Of a stretch of 64,000 nucleotides of DNA, positions 16,324 through 25,800 are shown one piece after another (position 1 is the stretch's first letter; the number at the start of each line of letters is the position of its first letter). A program made the translations under genes and the position numbers. The notes beneath the pieces were generated by a model. It made no database searches and was not told the origin of the DNA. It saw only the letters and a program-made list of their open reading frames with translations. Origin of the DNA: Acidobacteriota bacterium. Lineage in GTDB: Bacteria > Acidobacteriota > Polarisedimenticolia > JACPZX01. The stretch is taken from assembly GCA_016195325.1 (NCBI GenBank), contig JACPZX010000062.1, forward strand, positions 32,955-96,954. The letters are read 5' to 3'.

Positions 16324-19300
16324 TCAGGGACAGGAGCCGACGACGCGAGACGCCCCGGACGACGTCGCCCCCGCGGTTCCCCCGCACGTATTCCGCGTCC
16401 GCACGAGGTAGTAGAAGGCCGTGCCGGGGATCGCGAGGTCGCTCGCCGACGTGCCGGTGACCGCCGCGGCCGGGCACGCGGGGGATTGGAACCCCGCCCG
16501 CGCCGTGCTCCGCACGACGTCATAAGTGACCGCGGTTCCGCCGGCTGACGCCGGTGCCGCCCACGTCAGCGACGTCGGGCTAGAGAAGGCGAGCGACGTC
16601 GCCTCACCCGGAACTGCCCACGTCGTCGGATCCGCCGGCGCACAGTCGGCGGAATCTAGCGTGCCGTCACCGTCGCTGTCCGCCACCGCGCTGCACCCGT
16701 GCGCGATCGAGACCAGGTAGTCTCCCGCCGCCCCGGACGACCACGCCACCTTGGCGAAGTAGGGGCCCGTGACGCGAGCCCGGTAGACGAGACCCTCCGC
16801 GGGAGAGAACGGAGCAGGAGCCGAGAGACTCCCGGTACCGGAAGCGGTCGAGGATGTGGAGGAAGTGTCGTTCACGAGGAGGAGCGTCCCCCCCGAGGCG
16901 TCAAGGAGCGCAAGCGAACCGTTGAACGGCGTGTTGTTCCGCAAAGGATCGAGATCCAGTCCGAGCTGGATCAGCTCACCCGCGGCGGCGGAAAAAGAAA
17001 AGAGATCGACATCCCCCGCGCCGGAAAGCGACCCCGAGAAGTACCCGCCCGCGCCGTGCGTGGCGGTCGCGATCGAATCGTTCGGCTCGACCTCCGCGGT
17101 GGCGCCCGACGGCGGCTGCACCGTCGCGTAGAGGCGGTACGGCTCCGCCTGCGCCGAGGCGCTGTAGTGGCTCACGCGAAGGAACGAAGGAGACCCCGTC
17201 AGCGGCGATCCGGCGACGTTCGGGGAGACGGAGCCGAATGGGACGTCGTTGTTGAAGTCGTCGTACTCGAGCGTGTCGGCGCCGGTCGTGACGCGCAGAT
17301 CGAAGTCGGTGCTGTTCCCCGTCGCGCCGTCCACCAGCGCGAAGACCCTCGACCCGGACGCCGGGGTCCCCAGCGTGAAGAAGTCGACGTCGCCGGCCGG
17401 TGAGATCGATCCCTCGAGCCCGCACGCCAACGTCCCGGCGGAAGCGGGAGCCCCGTTCGGCTCGACCTCGAGAGCGCAGCGCGTCACTTCAATCGTGAAA
17501 ACACTTCCAGCCGAAGAGCCATCCTCGTCCACGTGCACGTACACCGACTGCCCCGCCGAAAGCAGGAGGCAGCTCACCTCCTCCGGAGAGCTCGCGCTCC
17601 GGTTCGCCGCGCCGAGACAGTTCGCAATCAGCGCCGGCGACGGACCCGACGGACAGTCGGATGAGACGTGAAGAACCGCGTTCTTCGAGGCGTCGTACCC
17701 GCTCAGCCTGAAGGAGTACCTGCCGACCGCGGGAGCCGTGAATCGGTACGCGACATCACCGCCTGACGCCGTCGAAGGAATCTGCCCGACACCACCGAAG
17801 CAGGCCGAGCCCGGGGGAAGGCGGACGTCGTCGGTGGCGGTGACCGTGGTTCCCGCGAGAGGGACCTCGAGAGGCAGATCTTGAGGCGCCGCGCACGTGT
17901 CGTTGGGAAGGGAGTTGATCCGGCTCACGCGAAGCTGAACTGCGGTGTTCCCCGCCGCAGGGGCGGCCGATCCGTACTTCCAGACGACGACGTCGTACGT
18001 CGTGCCGGCATCGAGGGTGACCCCGGCAACCGCCGACTGCGCCGCCTCGCTGACGCACGAATCGTCGTCGCACCCTCCGGAGAGCTCCACGAGCCCCGCG
18101 CACGCGCCCGAGGTCGAGTAGACCGCGACGACGGTGTCGTCCACCGTGGTCCCTGTCGGGCCGTCGGCGCAGACCCGGAAGGCGTACCGGCCGGTGATCG
18201 TCGGCGCGAAGGAGTACCAGATGCTCCGCGAGACGTTCGGCTGGCAGGCGGGAGGAGGGGGATCTCCGCCCGTCGTCGCGCCGCTGATGTCGGAGGTGAC
18301 CGCCGTCAGGTACGGGAACGGCCCCGCTCCCGGGATGATCTCCGCGCCACCGCACTGATCATTCGGGGGCGCCGGCCCCGGAAAAGCGCGCTGCACGACG
18401 CTGAGCTGGATGTCTGCGGCCCCCGCGGGCGGGGCCGCAGCGCCGTAGCTCCACGCGACGATGCTGTACGTCGTCCCGGCCGCGAGGTAGAGGTCGGTGA
18501 GGTCGGATTGACGTCCCGTCGGGCCGCACGAGTCGTCGCTGCACCCTCCCGCGATCTCGGCGAGGCCGGCGCACTGTCCAGTGCCCGCGTAGCCGGCGAG
18601 GACCGTGTCGTCGAGCGTCGACGCGGTCGGCGCGTCGGCGCAGATCGAGAGGTCGTAGAGCGCCGTTGTGGCCGGGGTGAAGGTGAACCAGACGCTCCGG
18701 GAGACGTCGGCCTGGCAGGAAGGGAGCGCGGGATCGCCGCCGGCCGTCGCGTCGGTCACGTCGACGATCGATGTGAGATACGGAAAGGGGCCCGAGGCCG
18801 GGACCACCTCCGCGCCGGCGCACGTGTCATTTGAAGGAGCGGTGAGGATCGACGTCGACTGAATGGCCTCCCCCGGGGGCATGAGACTCCAGGAGACGTG
18901 GAGGGGGAGAGCGTGATCCGCTCCTTCGACGACGAGCCGCAGGGACGGGCCCGAGGCCTCCGCGGGCTCGATCCGCTCCCAGCGCGCGTCCACGTCGCGC
19001 CCGTCGGCGTCGGTGGCGCGCAGGTCGAGATGGCGACCGGCGACGATCACCGAGCGGCCGTCCTCGCCGACCTTCGGGGTGATCTCTTCGGGGAGCGCGA
19101 AGTCGAACCAGAGGAGCGAAGGCTCTTCCGGTCCGTCGAAATCGAAACCGTCGTCGCTCACCGTGACGCGGGACGCATCGGCGGGGCGGAGGTCGCCGGG
19201 CCTCCCCTCGCGGAGTAGGGAGAGGCGCCACTCCCGGGGGGAGGGGATCACCCCGGGAGCGGCGCTCACCCAGGCCGTCGCGCTCCAGATGGCGACGGCG

Positions 19301-19347
19301 ATGGAGAGAAGGACGAGGGTGGCGGGGCGGCATCGCGCGGGTCGCAT
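16324..19347 (-). CDS. Secreted repeat protein with PPC-like beta domains and fibronectin-like tail
   Basis: 1007 residues with a signal peptide (TLVLLSIAVAIWSATAWVSA). Domains: a unique N-terminal beta domain (about 30-165); three tandem repeats of 130-160 residues, each opening with NDTC or NDQC and having paired Cys residues, the first two sharing GPFPYLT and VSRSVWFTF/VSRSIWYSF (DNA about 17480-18840); two pre-peptidase C-terminal-like modules (VEPNGAPASAG and VEPNDSIATATHG openings); a calcium-type motif DSDGDGTLDSADCAP; and a fibronectin-like end (TSLTWAAPASAGGTAVTYDV). No catalytic site is visible, so adhesion or a structural surface role is most likely. A terminator hairpin separates it from the upstream oxidase gene. 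Confidence 0.85.
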   Translation of the reverse strand: MRPARCRPATLVLLSIAVAIWSATAWVSAAPGVIPSPREWRLSLLREGRPGDLRPADASRVTVSDDGFDFDGPEEPSLLWFDFALPEEITPKVGEDGRSVIVAGRHLDLRATDADGRDVDARWERIEPAEASGPSLRLVVEGADHALPLHVSWSLMPPGEAIQSTSILTAPSNDTCAGAEVVPASGPFPYLTSIVDVTDATAGGDPALPSCQADVSRSVWFTFTPATTALYDLSICADAPTASTLDDTVLAGYAGTGQCAGLAEIAGGCSDDSCGPTGRQSDLTDLYLAAGTTYSIVAWSYGAAAPPAGAADIQLSVVQRAFPGPAPPNDQCGGAEIIPGAGPFPYLTAVTSDISGATTGGDPPPPACQPNVSRSIWYSFAPTITGRYAFRVCADGPTGTTVDDTVVAVYSTSGACAGLVELSGGCDDDSCVSEAAQSAVAGVTLDAGTTYDVVVWKYGSAAPAAGNTAVQLRVSRINSLPNDTCAAPQDLPLEVPLAGTTVTATDDVRLPPGSACFGGVGQIPSTASGGDVAYRFTAPAVGRYSFRLSGYDASKNAVLHVSSDCPSGPSPALIANCLGAANRSASSPEEVSCLLLSAGQSVYVHVDEDGSSAGSVFTIEVTRCALEVEPNGAPASAGTLACGLEGSISPAGDVDFFTLGTPASGSRVFALVDGATGNSTDFDLRVTTGADTLEYDDFNNDVPFGSVSPNVAGSPLTGSPSFLRVSHYSASAQAEPYRLYATVQPPSGATAEVEPNDSIATATHGAGGYFSGSLSGAGDVDLFSFSAAAGELIQLGLDLDPLRNNTPFNGSLALLDASGGTLLLVNDTSSTSSTASGTGSLSAPAPFSPAEGLVYRARVTGPYFAKVAWSSGAAGDYLVSIAHGCSAVADSDGDGTLDSADCAPADPTTWAVPGEATSLAFSSPTSLTWAAPASAGGTAVTYDVVRSTARAGFQSPACPAAAVTGTSASDLAIPGTAFYYLVRTRNTCGGTAGATSSGASRVVGSCP

Positions 19348-19379
19348 CGCGTGGGCTCCGGGCGCGGGGCGGGAAAACG

Positions 19380-19406
19380 GGGGGTCGCCCGAATGGAGCG
19401 ACCCCC
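19380..19406 (-). terminator. Intrinsic terminator after the multicopper oxidase gene
   Basis: GGGGGTCGC (19380-19388) pairs perfectly over 9 bp with GCGACCCCC (19398-19406) around a 9-nt loop. On the minus strand the hairpin is followed by CGTTTTCCC, a short U-run. It lies 18 bp past the oxidase stop, the right place to end that transcript before the next gene at 19347. Confidence 0.75.
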
Positions 19407-19424
19407 GCTTGGCGTCTCAGAGGA

Positions 19425-21596
19425 TCAGTAGTCGGTCCCCATGATGCAGGTGCGCGTCGCGAGCCCGTTCAACTGGACGCTCGTCGGTCGCATCATCTCG
19501 TTGTCCTCGTGATCGATGATGTGGCAATGCCAGACGTACCCGTGTCCCTCGTTCGGCGAGAACGGGTAGAAGGCATCCGCCGGGGCGGTCGTCGCGGGAA
19601 GCGACGGCGGTGCCCACCGCACGGCGATCCGGGTGACCTGCCCCGGCATCATGCGCACGGTGTCCTTCCAGCCGGCCTCGTTCGCGTCGGGAGACTTGGC
19701 GGGACCTCTCAGGAACGGCCCGACGGCGGGGTTACCGCCCACGGCGCCGTCGGCGTTCGGAACGTTGTAGTCGTTCGGCGGGCCGAAGCCGTCCACGATG
19801 GTGCCGCCGAAGGCGTTCGCGTAGGCCATGAAGTACTTCTTCACGTCGAACGCCTGCCGGTTGACGAGCTGGAACTGGACGAGGTGCAGGTGGATCGGGT
19901 GCGCGTCCGCGGTCGTGTTGACGATCTCCCAGATCTCGGTGTCTCCTTCCTTCGGAAGCTCCGAGTATCCGGTCGTGATGCCGCCGAGCGTGATCGGGGT
20001 GAAGTCGGAGCGGACCATCCCGCTCTCGTCCATCCCGGCCCACATCGTGTTGTTGACCAGGACCTCCTGCGGACCTCCCTCGAAGTCGAAGCCGTTGACG
20101 GTGACGGGAGCCTCGATGACCTCGTTGAGGGTTAGCTGACGCGTCTTCTGGACCGTGACGCCGGATGCGAGCGTTCCCGACGTCGGATTCACCAGACGGA
20201 CCATCGGCGTGCGGAGGGCCGCGCCGAGCGACGGGTCGTAGCTGGTGTCGGTGCCGGTCGCCGCCTTCACGCGGAACTGCATGATGCGGCCGAGGGTCCT
20301 GCCGTCGACCGTGTCGCCCGCGGGGTACGGGGTCTTCGCGACGTTGCGGAGGATGAGGCTCGTCCCCGGCGCGACGCCCGCGAAGTCGATGATCACGTCG
20401 GCGCGCTCGCCCGGCATCATCACGAGATGGCGGAGCTGGCTGGCGGGGGCCCGGGGGTCGATCTTGACGGGGTTGTCGAGATATCCGCCGTCGGTCCCGA
20501 TCTGCCAGATCGCCGGGCCGTCGGCCTTGGTGGCGGGGTTCGTGAGGAACATGTCATAGGTGCGGGCGTTCGACCCGTTGATGAAGAGGAAGCGATACCG
20601 CTTCGCCTCGACGTCGAGATACGGCCACGCGTGGCCGTTCACCATCATCGTGTCGCCCGTGAACTCGGGGACCCAGAAGGGATGGTCGGCGTTCGGGGTG
20701 AAGGGGACGCCCGAGGGGAAGTAGAGCTGGCCGTTCTTGTCGAACATCCGATCCTGGAGGATGAGCGGGATGGGCCCCGGGAGGTTCGACGGGACCGAGG
20801 TGTCGGCGGGGTCGATGATCAAGTAGCCGCCCGCGAGACCCGCGTACACGTTGAGCCGCGTCGCCCCCAGCGTGTGGTCGTGGAACCAGAGCGGCGCTGC
20901 GTCTTGCGTGTTCGGGTAGCGGTAGACCGCGAGGTTCGAGCCGGGACCACCGGTCCCGGGGAAGCTGTAGTAGCCGTGTCCCTGGTAGCTCCCGTCACTC
21001 GTGAACCAGGCGTCCGGGCCGCCGTCCAGCTGGGGCGGGACCTCGCCGCCGTGCAGGTGGACGACCGCGGGGATCGGGCCGTCGTAGTGCTCGGCGCACT
21101 CACCGGCCGGGGGCATCCCCTCGTGCCGCTCTTCGTTGCAGGCGTTCTGCTCCTTGTTGAGAGGATCCGCCCAGTGGAGGGTCTGGTCGGTGGAGTTCTT
21201 GTAAGCCAGGAGATTCGACGTCGAGGTGTGGCCGAGGTTGTTGACGAACGTCGCCTCCGTCGGCACGCCGCGATGCGCGACGACCACCGGACCGAGGTAC
21301 GTCCCCTGCGCCGTGGTCGGGCACGTGGTGCCGGGGATGTACCCCCACACCCAGGTCTCCGGCTTCACGCCGGGGGCGAAGGTGCCCGTGGGCAGCACGT
21401 TCGCCTTGAACTCGCACATCGTCAGCGTGTACGGCTGGGTGCCGTCCACGATGGCGAGGCCGGGAAGCGGATCCACGAACTGCGGGACCGCCGTGGGCTC
21501 GAGCGGAATCTGCTCTTCGCCGTACGAGTGAATGGTGGCCGCGGGCAGGACGGCGAAAGCCGCCAGCGCGAGCCAGAGGAACAGACGTCTCTTCAT
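19425..21596 (-). CDS. Three-domain multicopper oxidase (CotA / bilirubin-oxidase type)
   Basis: 723 residues with signal peptide (LFLWLALAAFAVLPAATIHS) and a GGGAGGTC ribosome-binding site. All four copper motifs are present: HLHG (180-183, VVHLHGGEVPPQLDGG), HDH (PLWFHDHTLGATRLNVYAG), HPIHLH (DAHPIHLHLVQFQLV), and the type-1 site HCHIIDHEDNEMM near residue 690. It should therefore be a working blue copper oxidase that reduces O2 to water while oxidising phenols, bilirubin-like compounds, Mn(II) or Cu(I). The Trp-proline-free long insert around 145-180 (KEQNACNEERHEGMPPAGEC) has Cys residues that may form a disulfide. It stands alone between a terminator and a divergent promoter region and is not part of the split-oxidase cluster at 31-34 kb. 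Confidence 0.93.
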   Translation of the reverse strand: MKRRLFLWLALAAFAVLPAATIHSYGEEQIPLEPTAVPQFVDPLPGLAIVDGTQPYTLTMCEFKANVLPTGTFAPGVKPETWVWGYIPGTTCPTTAQGTYLGPVVVAHRGVPTEATFVNNLGHTSTSNLLAYKNSTDQTLHWADPLNKEQNACNEERHEGMPPAGECAEHYDGPIPAVVHLHGGEVPPQLDGGPDAWFTSDGSYQGHGYYSFPGTGGPGSNLAVYRYPNTQDAAPLWFHDHTLGATRLNVYAGLAGGYLIIDPADTSVPSNLPGPIPLILQDRMFDKNGQLYFPSGVPFTPNADHPFWVPEFTGDTMMVNGHAWPYLDVEAKRYRFLFINGSNARTYDMFLTNPATKADGPAIWQIGTDGGYLDNPVKIDPRAPASQLRHLVMMPGERADVIIDFAGVAPGTSLILRNVAKTPYPAGDTVDGRTLGRIMQFRVKAATGTDTSYDPSLGAALRTPMVRLVNPTSGTLASGVTVQKTRQLTLNEVIEAPVTVNGFDFEGGPQEVLVNNTMWAGMDESGMVRSDFTPITLGGITTGYSELPKEGDTEIWEIVNTTADAHPIHLHLVQFQLVNRQAFDVKKYFMAYANAFGGTIVDGFGPPNDYNVPNADGAVGGNPAVGPFLRGPAKSPDANEAGWKDTVRMMPGQVTRIAVRWAPPSLPATTAPADAFYPFSPNEGHGYVWHCHIIDHEDNEMMRPTSVQLNGLATRTCIMGTDY

Positions 21597-21985
21597 GCGG
21601 GACCTCCCTTGAGCATGCTGGGCCTCAATCGAGGCCGGTGTCGGACGGTTGAGGGCTGGAAGAGCCCCGGAGGTTCGCCGTCTGCGGGCGGGGGGCGAAG
21701 CTCGGGTTCGTGCGGGCCGGGTACTTGCCTCGTCATCGCAAGAAGCGTTCCGCCCGCCCGCCGCGGTCCGCGTCTCCCGAGCGTGGCGGTCTTCAGCGAG
21801 GATGATCGCGTCGGGTCAAGCGTTTGCGTGGCCCGGAGGGGAGTGCGGAGAATCGCAACGGCCGTCGAGAGAGCGCCGTCTCGCGCGGGACGTCGTGAAG
21901 GAACGCACTTCGTCCCGCGGGGCCGGCACGGAAGATCTTGGACCCCGCCCGCCCCGTCTGTTAGGCTTCCCCACTCACGAAGGAG
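21597..21985. other. Divergent intergenic region between oxidase and accD
   Basis: 389 bp with no supportable gene. Holds the oxidase ribosome-binding site (minus) and accD ribosome-binding site AAGGAG (21980-21985). A short hairpin GGCCTC-aatc-GAGGCC occupies 21621-21636 in the oxidase leader. No clear sigma-70 promoter is visible to me in either direction. Confidence 0.5.
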
Positions 21986-21994
21986 ATGATGCCC

Positions 21995-22870
21995 GTGGCC
22001 TGGTTCAAGAAAGAGAAGACCCCCAAGCAGCCGGTCGAGGAAAAGCGCGTCCGGATCCCCGGCGGGCTGTGGGTCAAGTGCGACAACTGCCGCGAGATCA
22101 TCTACAAGAAGGAAGTCCTCAGGAACGCGAACGTCTGCCCGAAGTGCAACTACCACTTCCGGATCTCGTCGCGCGAGCGCTTGCAGATCCTCTTCGACAA
22201 CGGCCTCTACGAGGAGTTCGATCGCGACATCTCGCCCACCGACCCGTTGTCGTGGAAGGACTCGAAGCCGTACAAGGATCGCCTGAAGGCGTACCAGGAG
22301 TCGACCGGACTGAAGGACGCGATCGTCAACGCCGTCGGCCTCATCGGCGGCATCCCGTCCGTCATCTCGGCGATGGAGTACGGCTTCATGGGCGGGAGCA
22401 TGGGATCGGTCGTAGGGGAGAAGATCGCCCGCGCCGGCGAGCGCGCCCTCGCCGATCGCAGGCCGCTCATCGTGGTGTCGGCGTCGGGAGGCGCGCGGAT
22501 GCAGGAGGGGATCCTCTCGCTGATGCAGATGGCGAAGATCTCGTCCGTCCTCGCGAAGCTCGACGACGAAGGGATCCCCTTCATCTCGATTCTCACCGAC
22601 CCGACGACCGGCGGCGTCACGGCGTCGTTCGCGATGCTCGGGGATCTGAACATCGCCGAGCCGAAGGCGCTCATCGGCTTCGCCGGCCCCCGCGTCATCG
22701 AGCAGACGATCCGCGAGACGCTCCCCGAGGGGTTCCAGCGCTCCGAGTTCCAGCTCGAGAAGGGGATGATCGACATGGTCGTCGATCGCGCCAACCTCAA
22801 GGCCACGCTCGAGAGGTGCCTGCGCTTCATGGTGGCGGGCGCCGGGGTGGACGGCGCAAGGTCCGCCTGA
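21995..22870 (+). CDS. accD: Acetyl-CoA carboxylase carboxyltransferase subunit beta
   Basis: Catalyses, with AccA, carboxyl transfer from carboxybiotin to acetyl-CoA, giving malonyl-CoA for fatty acid synthesis. The zinc ribbon CDNC...CPKC (CDNCREIIYKKEVLRNANVC then PKCNYHF) is at the N-terminus. The carboxyltransferase core is intact (VVSASGGARMQEGILSLMQM and FISILTDPTTGGVTASFAMLGD). I preferred the GTG at 21995, because AAGGAG at 21980-21985 is then 9 bp away and the product begins with the usual AWFKKEK. ATG codons at 21986 and 21989 in the same frame are closer to that site than normal. folC follows at 31 bp, a common pairing. Confidence 0.95.
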   Translation: MAWFKKEKTPKQPVEEKRVRIPGGLWVKCDNCREIIYKKEVLRNANVCPKCNYHFRISSRERLQILFDNGLYEEFDRDISPTDPLSWKDSKPYKDRLKAYQESTGLKDAIVNAVGLIGGIPSVISAMEYGFMGGSMGSVVGEKIARAGERALADRRPLIVVSASGGARMQEGILSLMQMAKISSVLAKLDDEGIPFISILTDPTTGGVTASFAMLGDLNIAEPKALIGFAGPRVIEQTIRETLPEGFQRSEFQLEKGMIDMVVDRANLKATLERCLRFMVAGAGVDGARSA

Positions 22871-22901
22871 CGCTCCGCCCGCCGCGAGCGCGCGAGGAGC
22901 G

Positions 22902-24227
22902 ATGACTCACGAAGAGGTTCTCGCCTACCTCCACTCGCTCGAAGCGCTCGGCATCAAGCTCGCGCTGAAGAACGTCTCGGGACTCCTCGAAGCCCTCGGC
23001 AACCCTCAATCGGCTTTTCCCAGCGTTCTCGTGACCGGGACGAACGGGAAGGGATCGGTCGCCGCGATGCTCGCGTCGATCCTGCATCGCGCCGGCCACC
23101 GGATCGGGCTCTACACGTCGCCTCATCTGATCCGGCACGAGGAGAGGATCGTCGTGGACGGACGGCCGATCGCCGCCGCCGACTTCGACGCGGTGGTGAC
23201 GGACGTTCGGGGGACGATCGAGCGGCTGGTCGGGAGCGGCGCGCTCCAGGCCCCCCCGACGCACTTCGAGACAATCACGGCGGCGGCCTTCCTCCACTTC
23301 GCGCGCGCGAAGATCGAACTCGCGGTGCTCGAGGTGGGGATGGGTGGGCGGCTCGACGCGACGGTCCTCGCGCGCCCCCGCCTCGCCCTCGCGACGAACG
23401 TCGCTCTCGAGCACACCGCCTACCTCGGGGACACGATCGCGAAGATCGCCGCCGAGAAGGCCGGCGTGCTCCTCGAAGGGGGAGTCCTGTTGTCCGGCGA
23501 GCGCGCTCCCGAGGCGCTCGACGCCTTCCGGCGCCGCGCGGAGGAAACCGGCGGACGGTTCGTGGAGCTGGCGTCGTACGCGACCGTGGAGGGTGAGCCC
23601 GGGGGCCCTCTCGCGATCCGCACGCGGCGGCGGGAGCACCTCGGGCTCGAGGTGGCGCTTCGCGGCCCGCACCAGGCGGGGAACGCGGCGCTGGCCGTCG
23701 CGGCGTGCGATCTCCTGGACGAGATGGGGTTCACCGTCCCCGCGGAGGCGATCGGGCGCGGGCTGGCGGAGGCGCGCTGGCCCGGGCGATTCCAGATCGT
23801 CGAGGGGTCGCCGCGCGTCGTCCTCGACGGGGCGCACAACCCTGCGGCGTGCGAGGCGCTCGCGACGGCGCTCGCGGCGCTCCCGGGCGCGTCGCCGCGC
23901 GCGACGACGCTCGTCTTCGGGGTCCTCAGGGACAAGGAGCACGTGCCGATGATGCGGGCGCTCTTCCCCCGGGCCGCCCGCGTCGTCCTCACGCGCGGCC
24001 GGGCTCCGAGATTCCGTGACCCCCACGGCCTCCTCCCGGAGGCCCGCCGCATCGCGGCGGAATTCCACGCCGATCGGTCAACCATCGTCAGCGCTGCCGA
24101 GTCAATAGGAGAGGCGCTCCGGGAGGCGAGGGGTGAGACCCCTGCCTCCGGAATCGTCTGCGTGGCCGGAAGCCTCTATCTCGTCGGCGAGGCGATGGAA
24201 CTCCTCGGCATCGAGCCGTGGGAATGA
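22902..24227 (+). CDS. folC: Bifunctional folylpolyglutamate / dihydrofolate synthase
   Basis: 441 residues of the Mur-ligase family. P-loop at VTGTNGKGSVAAMLASIL, then the folate-binding GLYTSPHLIRHEERI, the LEVGMGGRLDATV motif, ALATNVALEHTAYLGDTI, KAGVLLEGG, and the glutamate-domain QIVEGSPRVVLDGAHNP. It adds glutamate to dihydropteroate and folates. Downstream of accD and overlapped at its stop by an ATGA, but the next gene more likely starts at 24251. Confidence 0.95.
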   Translation: MTHEEVLAYLHSLEALGIKLALKNVSGLLEALGNPQSAFPSVLVTGTNGKGSVAAMLASILHRAGHRIGLYTSPHLIRHEERIVVDGRPIAAADFDAVVTDVRGTIERLVGSGALQAPPTHFETITAAAFLHFARAKIELAVLEVGMGGRLDATVLARPRLALATNVALEHTAYLGDTIAKIAAEKAGVLLEGGVLLSGERAPEALDAFRRRAEETGGRFVELASYATVEGEPGGPLAIRTRRREHLGLEVALRGPHQAGNAALAVAACDLLDEMGFTVPAEAIGRGLAEARWPGRFQIVEGSPRVVLDGAHNPAACEALATALAALPGASPRATTLVFGVLRDKEHVPMMRALFPRAARVVLTRGRAPRFRDPHGLLPEARRIAAEFHADRSTIVSAAESIGEALREARGETPASGIVCVAGSLYLVGEAMELLGIEPWE

Positions 24228-24250
24228 GCTCACATTCAGCGAGGGACTCG

Positions 24251-25576
24251 ATGTCGAGGGGGCGATCCGGATCTGCGGCGCTCACCGCATGGCTCGCCTG
24301 TTCGCTGCTCGCGGCGGCCGGCCTCGCCAGCCTCGTTGCCCCGGCCCGCGCCGCGGGCGACGACGTGAAGCAGCTGCGCCAGCAGATGCTGGCCGCCTAC
24401 CAGGCGAAGGACTACCCGCTGATGCTGAGCGTCTCGCTGAAGATCCTGGCGCTCGATCCGGGAAACCCGAAGCAGATCTTCAACGTCGCGCTGGCCGAGA
24501 CGAAGACGGGCGACACCGCGTCGGCGTCGAAGCACCTGATCGATCTGGCCGATCGCGGGCTCGACTTCGGGATCGCGGACGCCGACGAGTTCGTCGCGCT
24601 GCGCGCGTCGAAGGACTACGAGCCGCTCAAGCGCCGGCTCGACGAGCTTCGGACACCGCTCGGCAAGGCCCAGCCCGGCTTCACGCTGGTCGAGAGGGAT
24701 CAGATCCCGGAGGGGATCGCCTACGACGCGACCGGCCGCACGTGGTACGTGAGCAGCGTCCACCACCGGAAGATCGTCGCGCGCACGGACGAGGGGAAGA
24801 TCGCGGACTTCGTGAAGGAAGGGGAGGACGGCCTCTTCAGCGTGCTCGGGATGGCCATCGACGCGAAGCGGCGATGGCTGTGGGCGTGCACGTCGGCGCT
24901 CCCCGAGATGACCGGGTACGACAAGGCGCTCGAGGGACACACCGGCGTCTACAAGTACGATCTCGCCTCCGGCAAGCTGCTCAAGAAGTACATGATGGCG
25001 GGCGAGGCACACCCGCGCGCTCTCGGCGACGTCGTCGTCGCCCCGTCGGGCGACGTCTATCTTTCCGACGGCTTGACCGGCGGCGTCTATCGAATCCTCC
25101 TCGCGAAGGACGAGATCGAGGAGTTCGTGGCGCCGGGGGTCCTCCGCTCCGCGCAGGGGATGGCCTTCCCGACGGGGGAGAAGACCCTCTACGTCGCCAA
25201 CTACGGCGGCGGGGTCATCGCGGTCGACGTCGCCACGGGCGCTCGGCGCGACGTCGCCTCCCCCGAAAAGCTCCCCCTCCTCGGCATCGACGGGCTCGTC
25301 GCGTACGGGAACGGCTTCATCGTCACGCAGAACGGCATCGACCCGCACCGCGTCACGCGCTATTACCTCGACGCGGCGGGCGACAGGGTCGAGCGAGGGG
25401 AGATCCTCGAGATCAACGACCCGAGGTTCCGCGATCCGACGCTCGGCGTCGTCGTCGGCGACTTCTACTACTTCGTCGCGAACAGCCAGTGGGGGTTGTT
25501 CGACAAGGAGTCGAAGCTCCCCGGGGACGCCCGGCTCGCGGCGCCGCTCGTCCTCAGAATCCCGCTCGGAGGCTGA
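24251..25576 (+). CDS. Secreted protein with helical N-terminus and beta-propeller (SMP-30/NHL-like)
   Basis: 441 residues from the ATG at 24251, chosen for the GAGGGA just upstream and the clean signal peptide (LTAWLACSLLAAAGLASLVAPARA). An ATG at 24224 overlapping the folC stop is the alternative. A TPR-like helical section (AYQAKDYPLMLSVSLKILAL, NPKQIFNVALAETKTGD) precedes propeller blades from about residue 145: IPEGIAYDATGRTWYVSS, SGDVYLSDGLTGGVYRILLA, QGMAFPTGEKTLYVANYGGG. Such propellers are lactonases or ligand-binding proteins; no metal-site set is obvious. Periplasmic, function unknown. Confidence 0.8.
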   Translation: MSRGRSGSAALTAWLACSLLAAAGLASLVAPARAAGDDVKQLRQQMLAAYQAKDYPLMLSVSLKILALDPGNPKQIFNVALAETKTGDTASASKHLIDLADRGLDFGIADADEFVALRASKDYEPLKRRLDELRTPLGKAQPGFTLVERDQIPEGIAYDATGRTWYVSSVHHRKIVARTDEGKIADFVKEGEDGLFSVLGMAIDAKRRWLWACTSALPEMTGYDKALEGHTGVYKYDLASGKLLKKYMMAGEAHPRALGDVVVAPSGDVYLSDGLTGGVYRILLAKDEIEEFVAPGVLRSAQGMAFPTGEKTLYVANYGGGVIAVDVATGARRDVASPEKLPLLGIDGLVAYGNGFIVTQNGIDPHRVTRYYLDAAGDRVERGEILEINDPRFRDPTLGVVVGDFYYFVANSQWGLFDKESKLPGDARLAAPLVLRIPLGG

Positions 25577-25695
25577 TACCCTCGCCGTATTTCCCCGCCG
25601 GACCCCAATTTTGGGCGATCCCGTATTAGACTCAACGCCGAGCCGCAGGTTCGGGGGGATCTTCGGCGCGAGGGCGATTTCAGCCGTGGGGGGAG

Positions 25696-25723
25696 CCGTT
25701 CCATCACACCTGCCCTGGAACGG
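25696..25723 (+). terminator. Candidate hairpin terminator before the porin gene
   Basis: CCGTTCC (25696-25702) and GGAACGG (25717-25723) form a perfect 7-bp stem around a 14-nt loop, followed by the pyrimidine-rich TGTCTCTTCTTCCTG. It lies 120 bp past the propeller gene and 77 bp before the porin gene, so it could end the accD-folC transcript or act as an operator. Confidence 0.45.
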
Positions 25724-25800
25724 TGTCTCTTCTTCCTGATTCCCGGCCTCGCTGATCCTACCGGCAACGAACGCGTCACTTCGACAAGGGGACTTTCGTC

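Noticed and set aside
20427-21989. Plus-strand frame of 520 codons opposite the canonical oxidase, running to accD
   Set aside because: Arg/Val/Gly-rich with no domain; the minus-strand oxidase has all four copper motifs.
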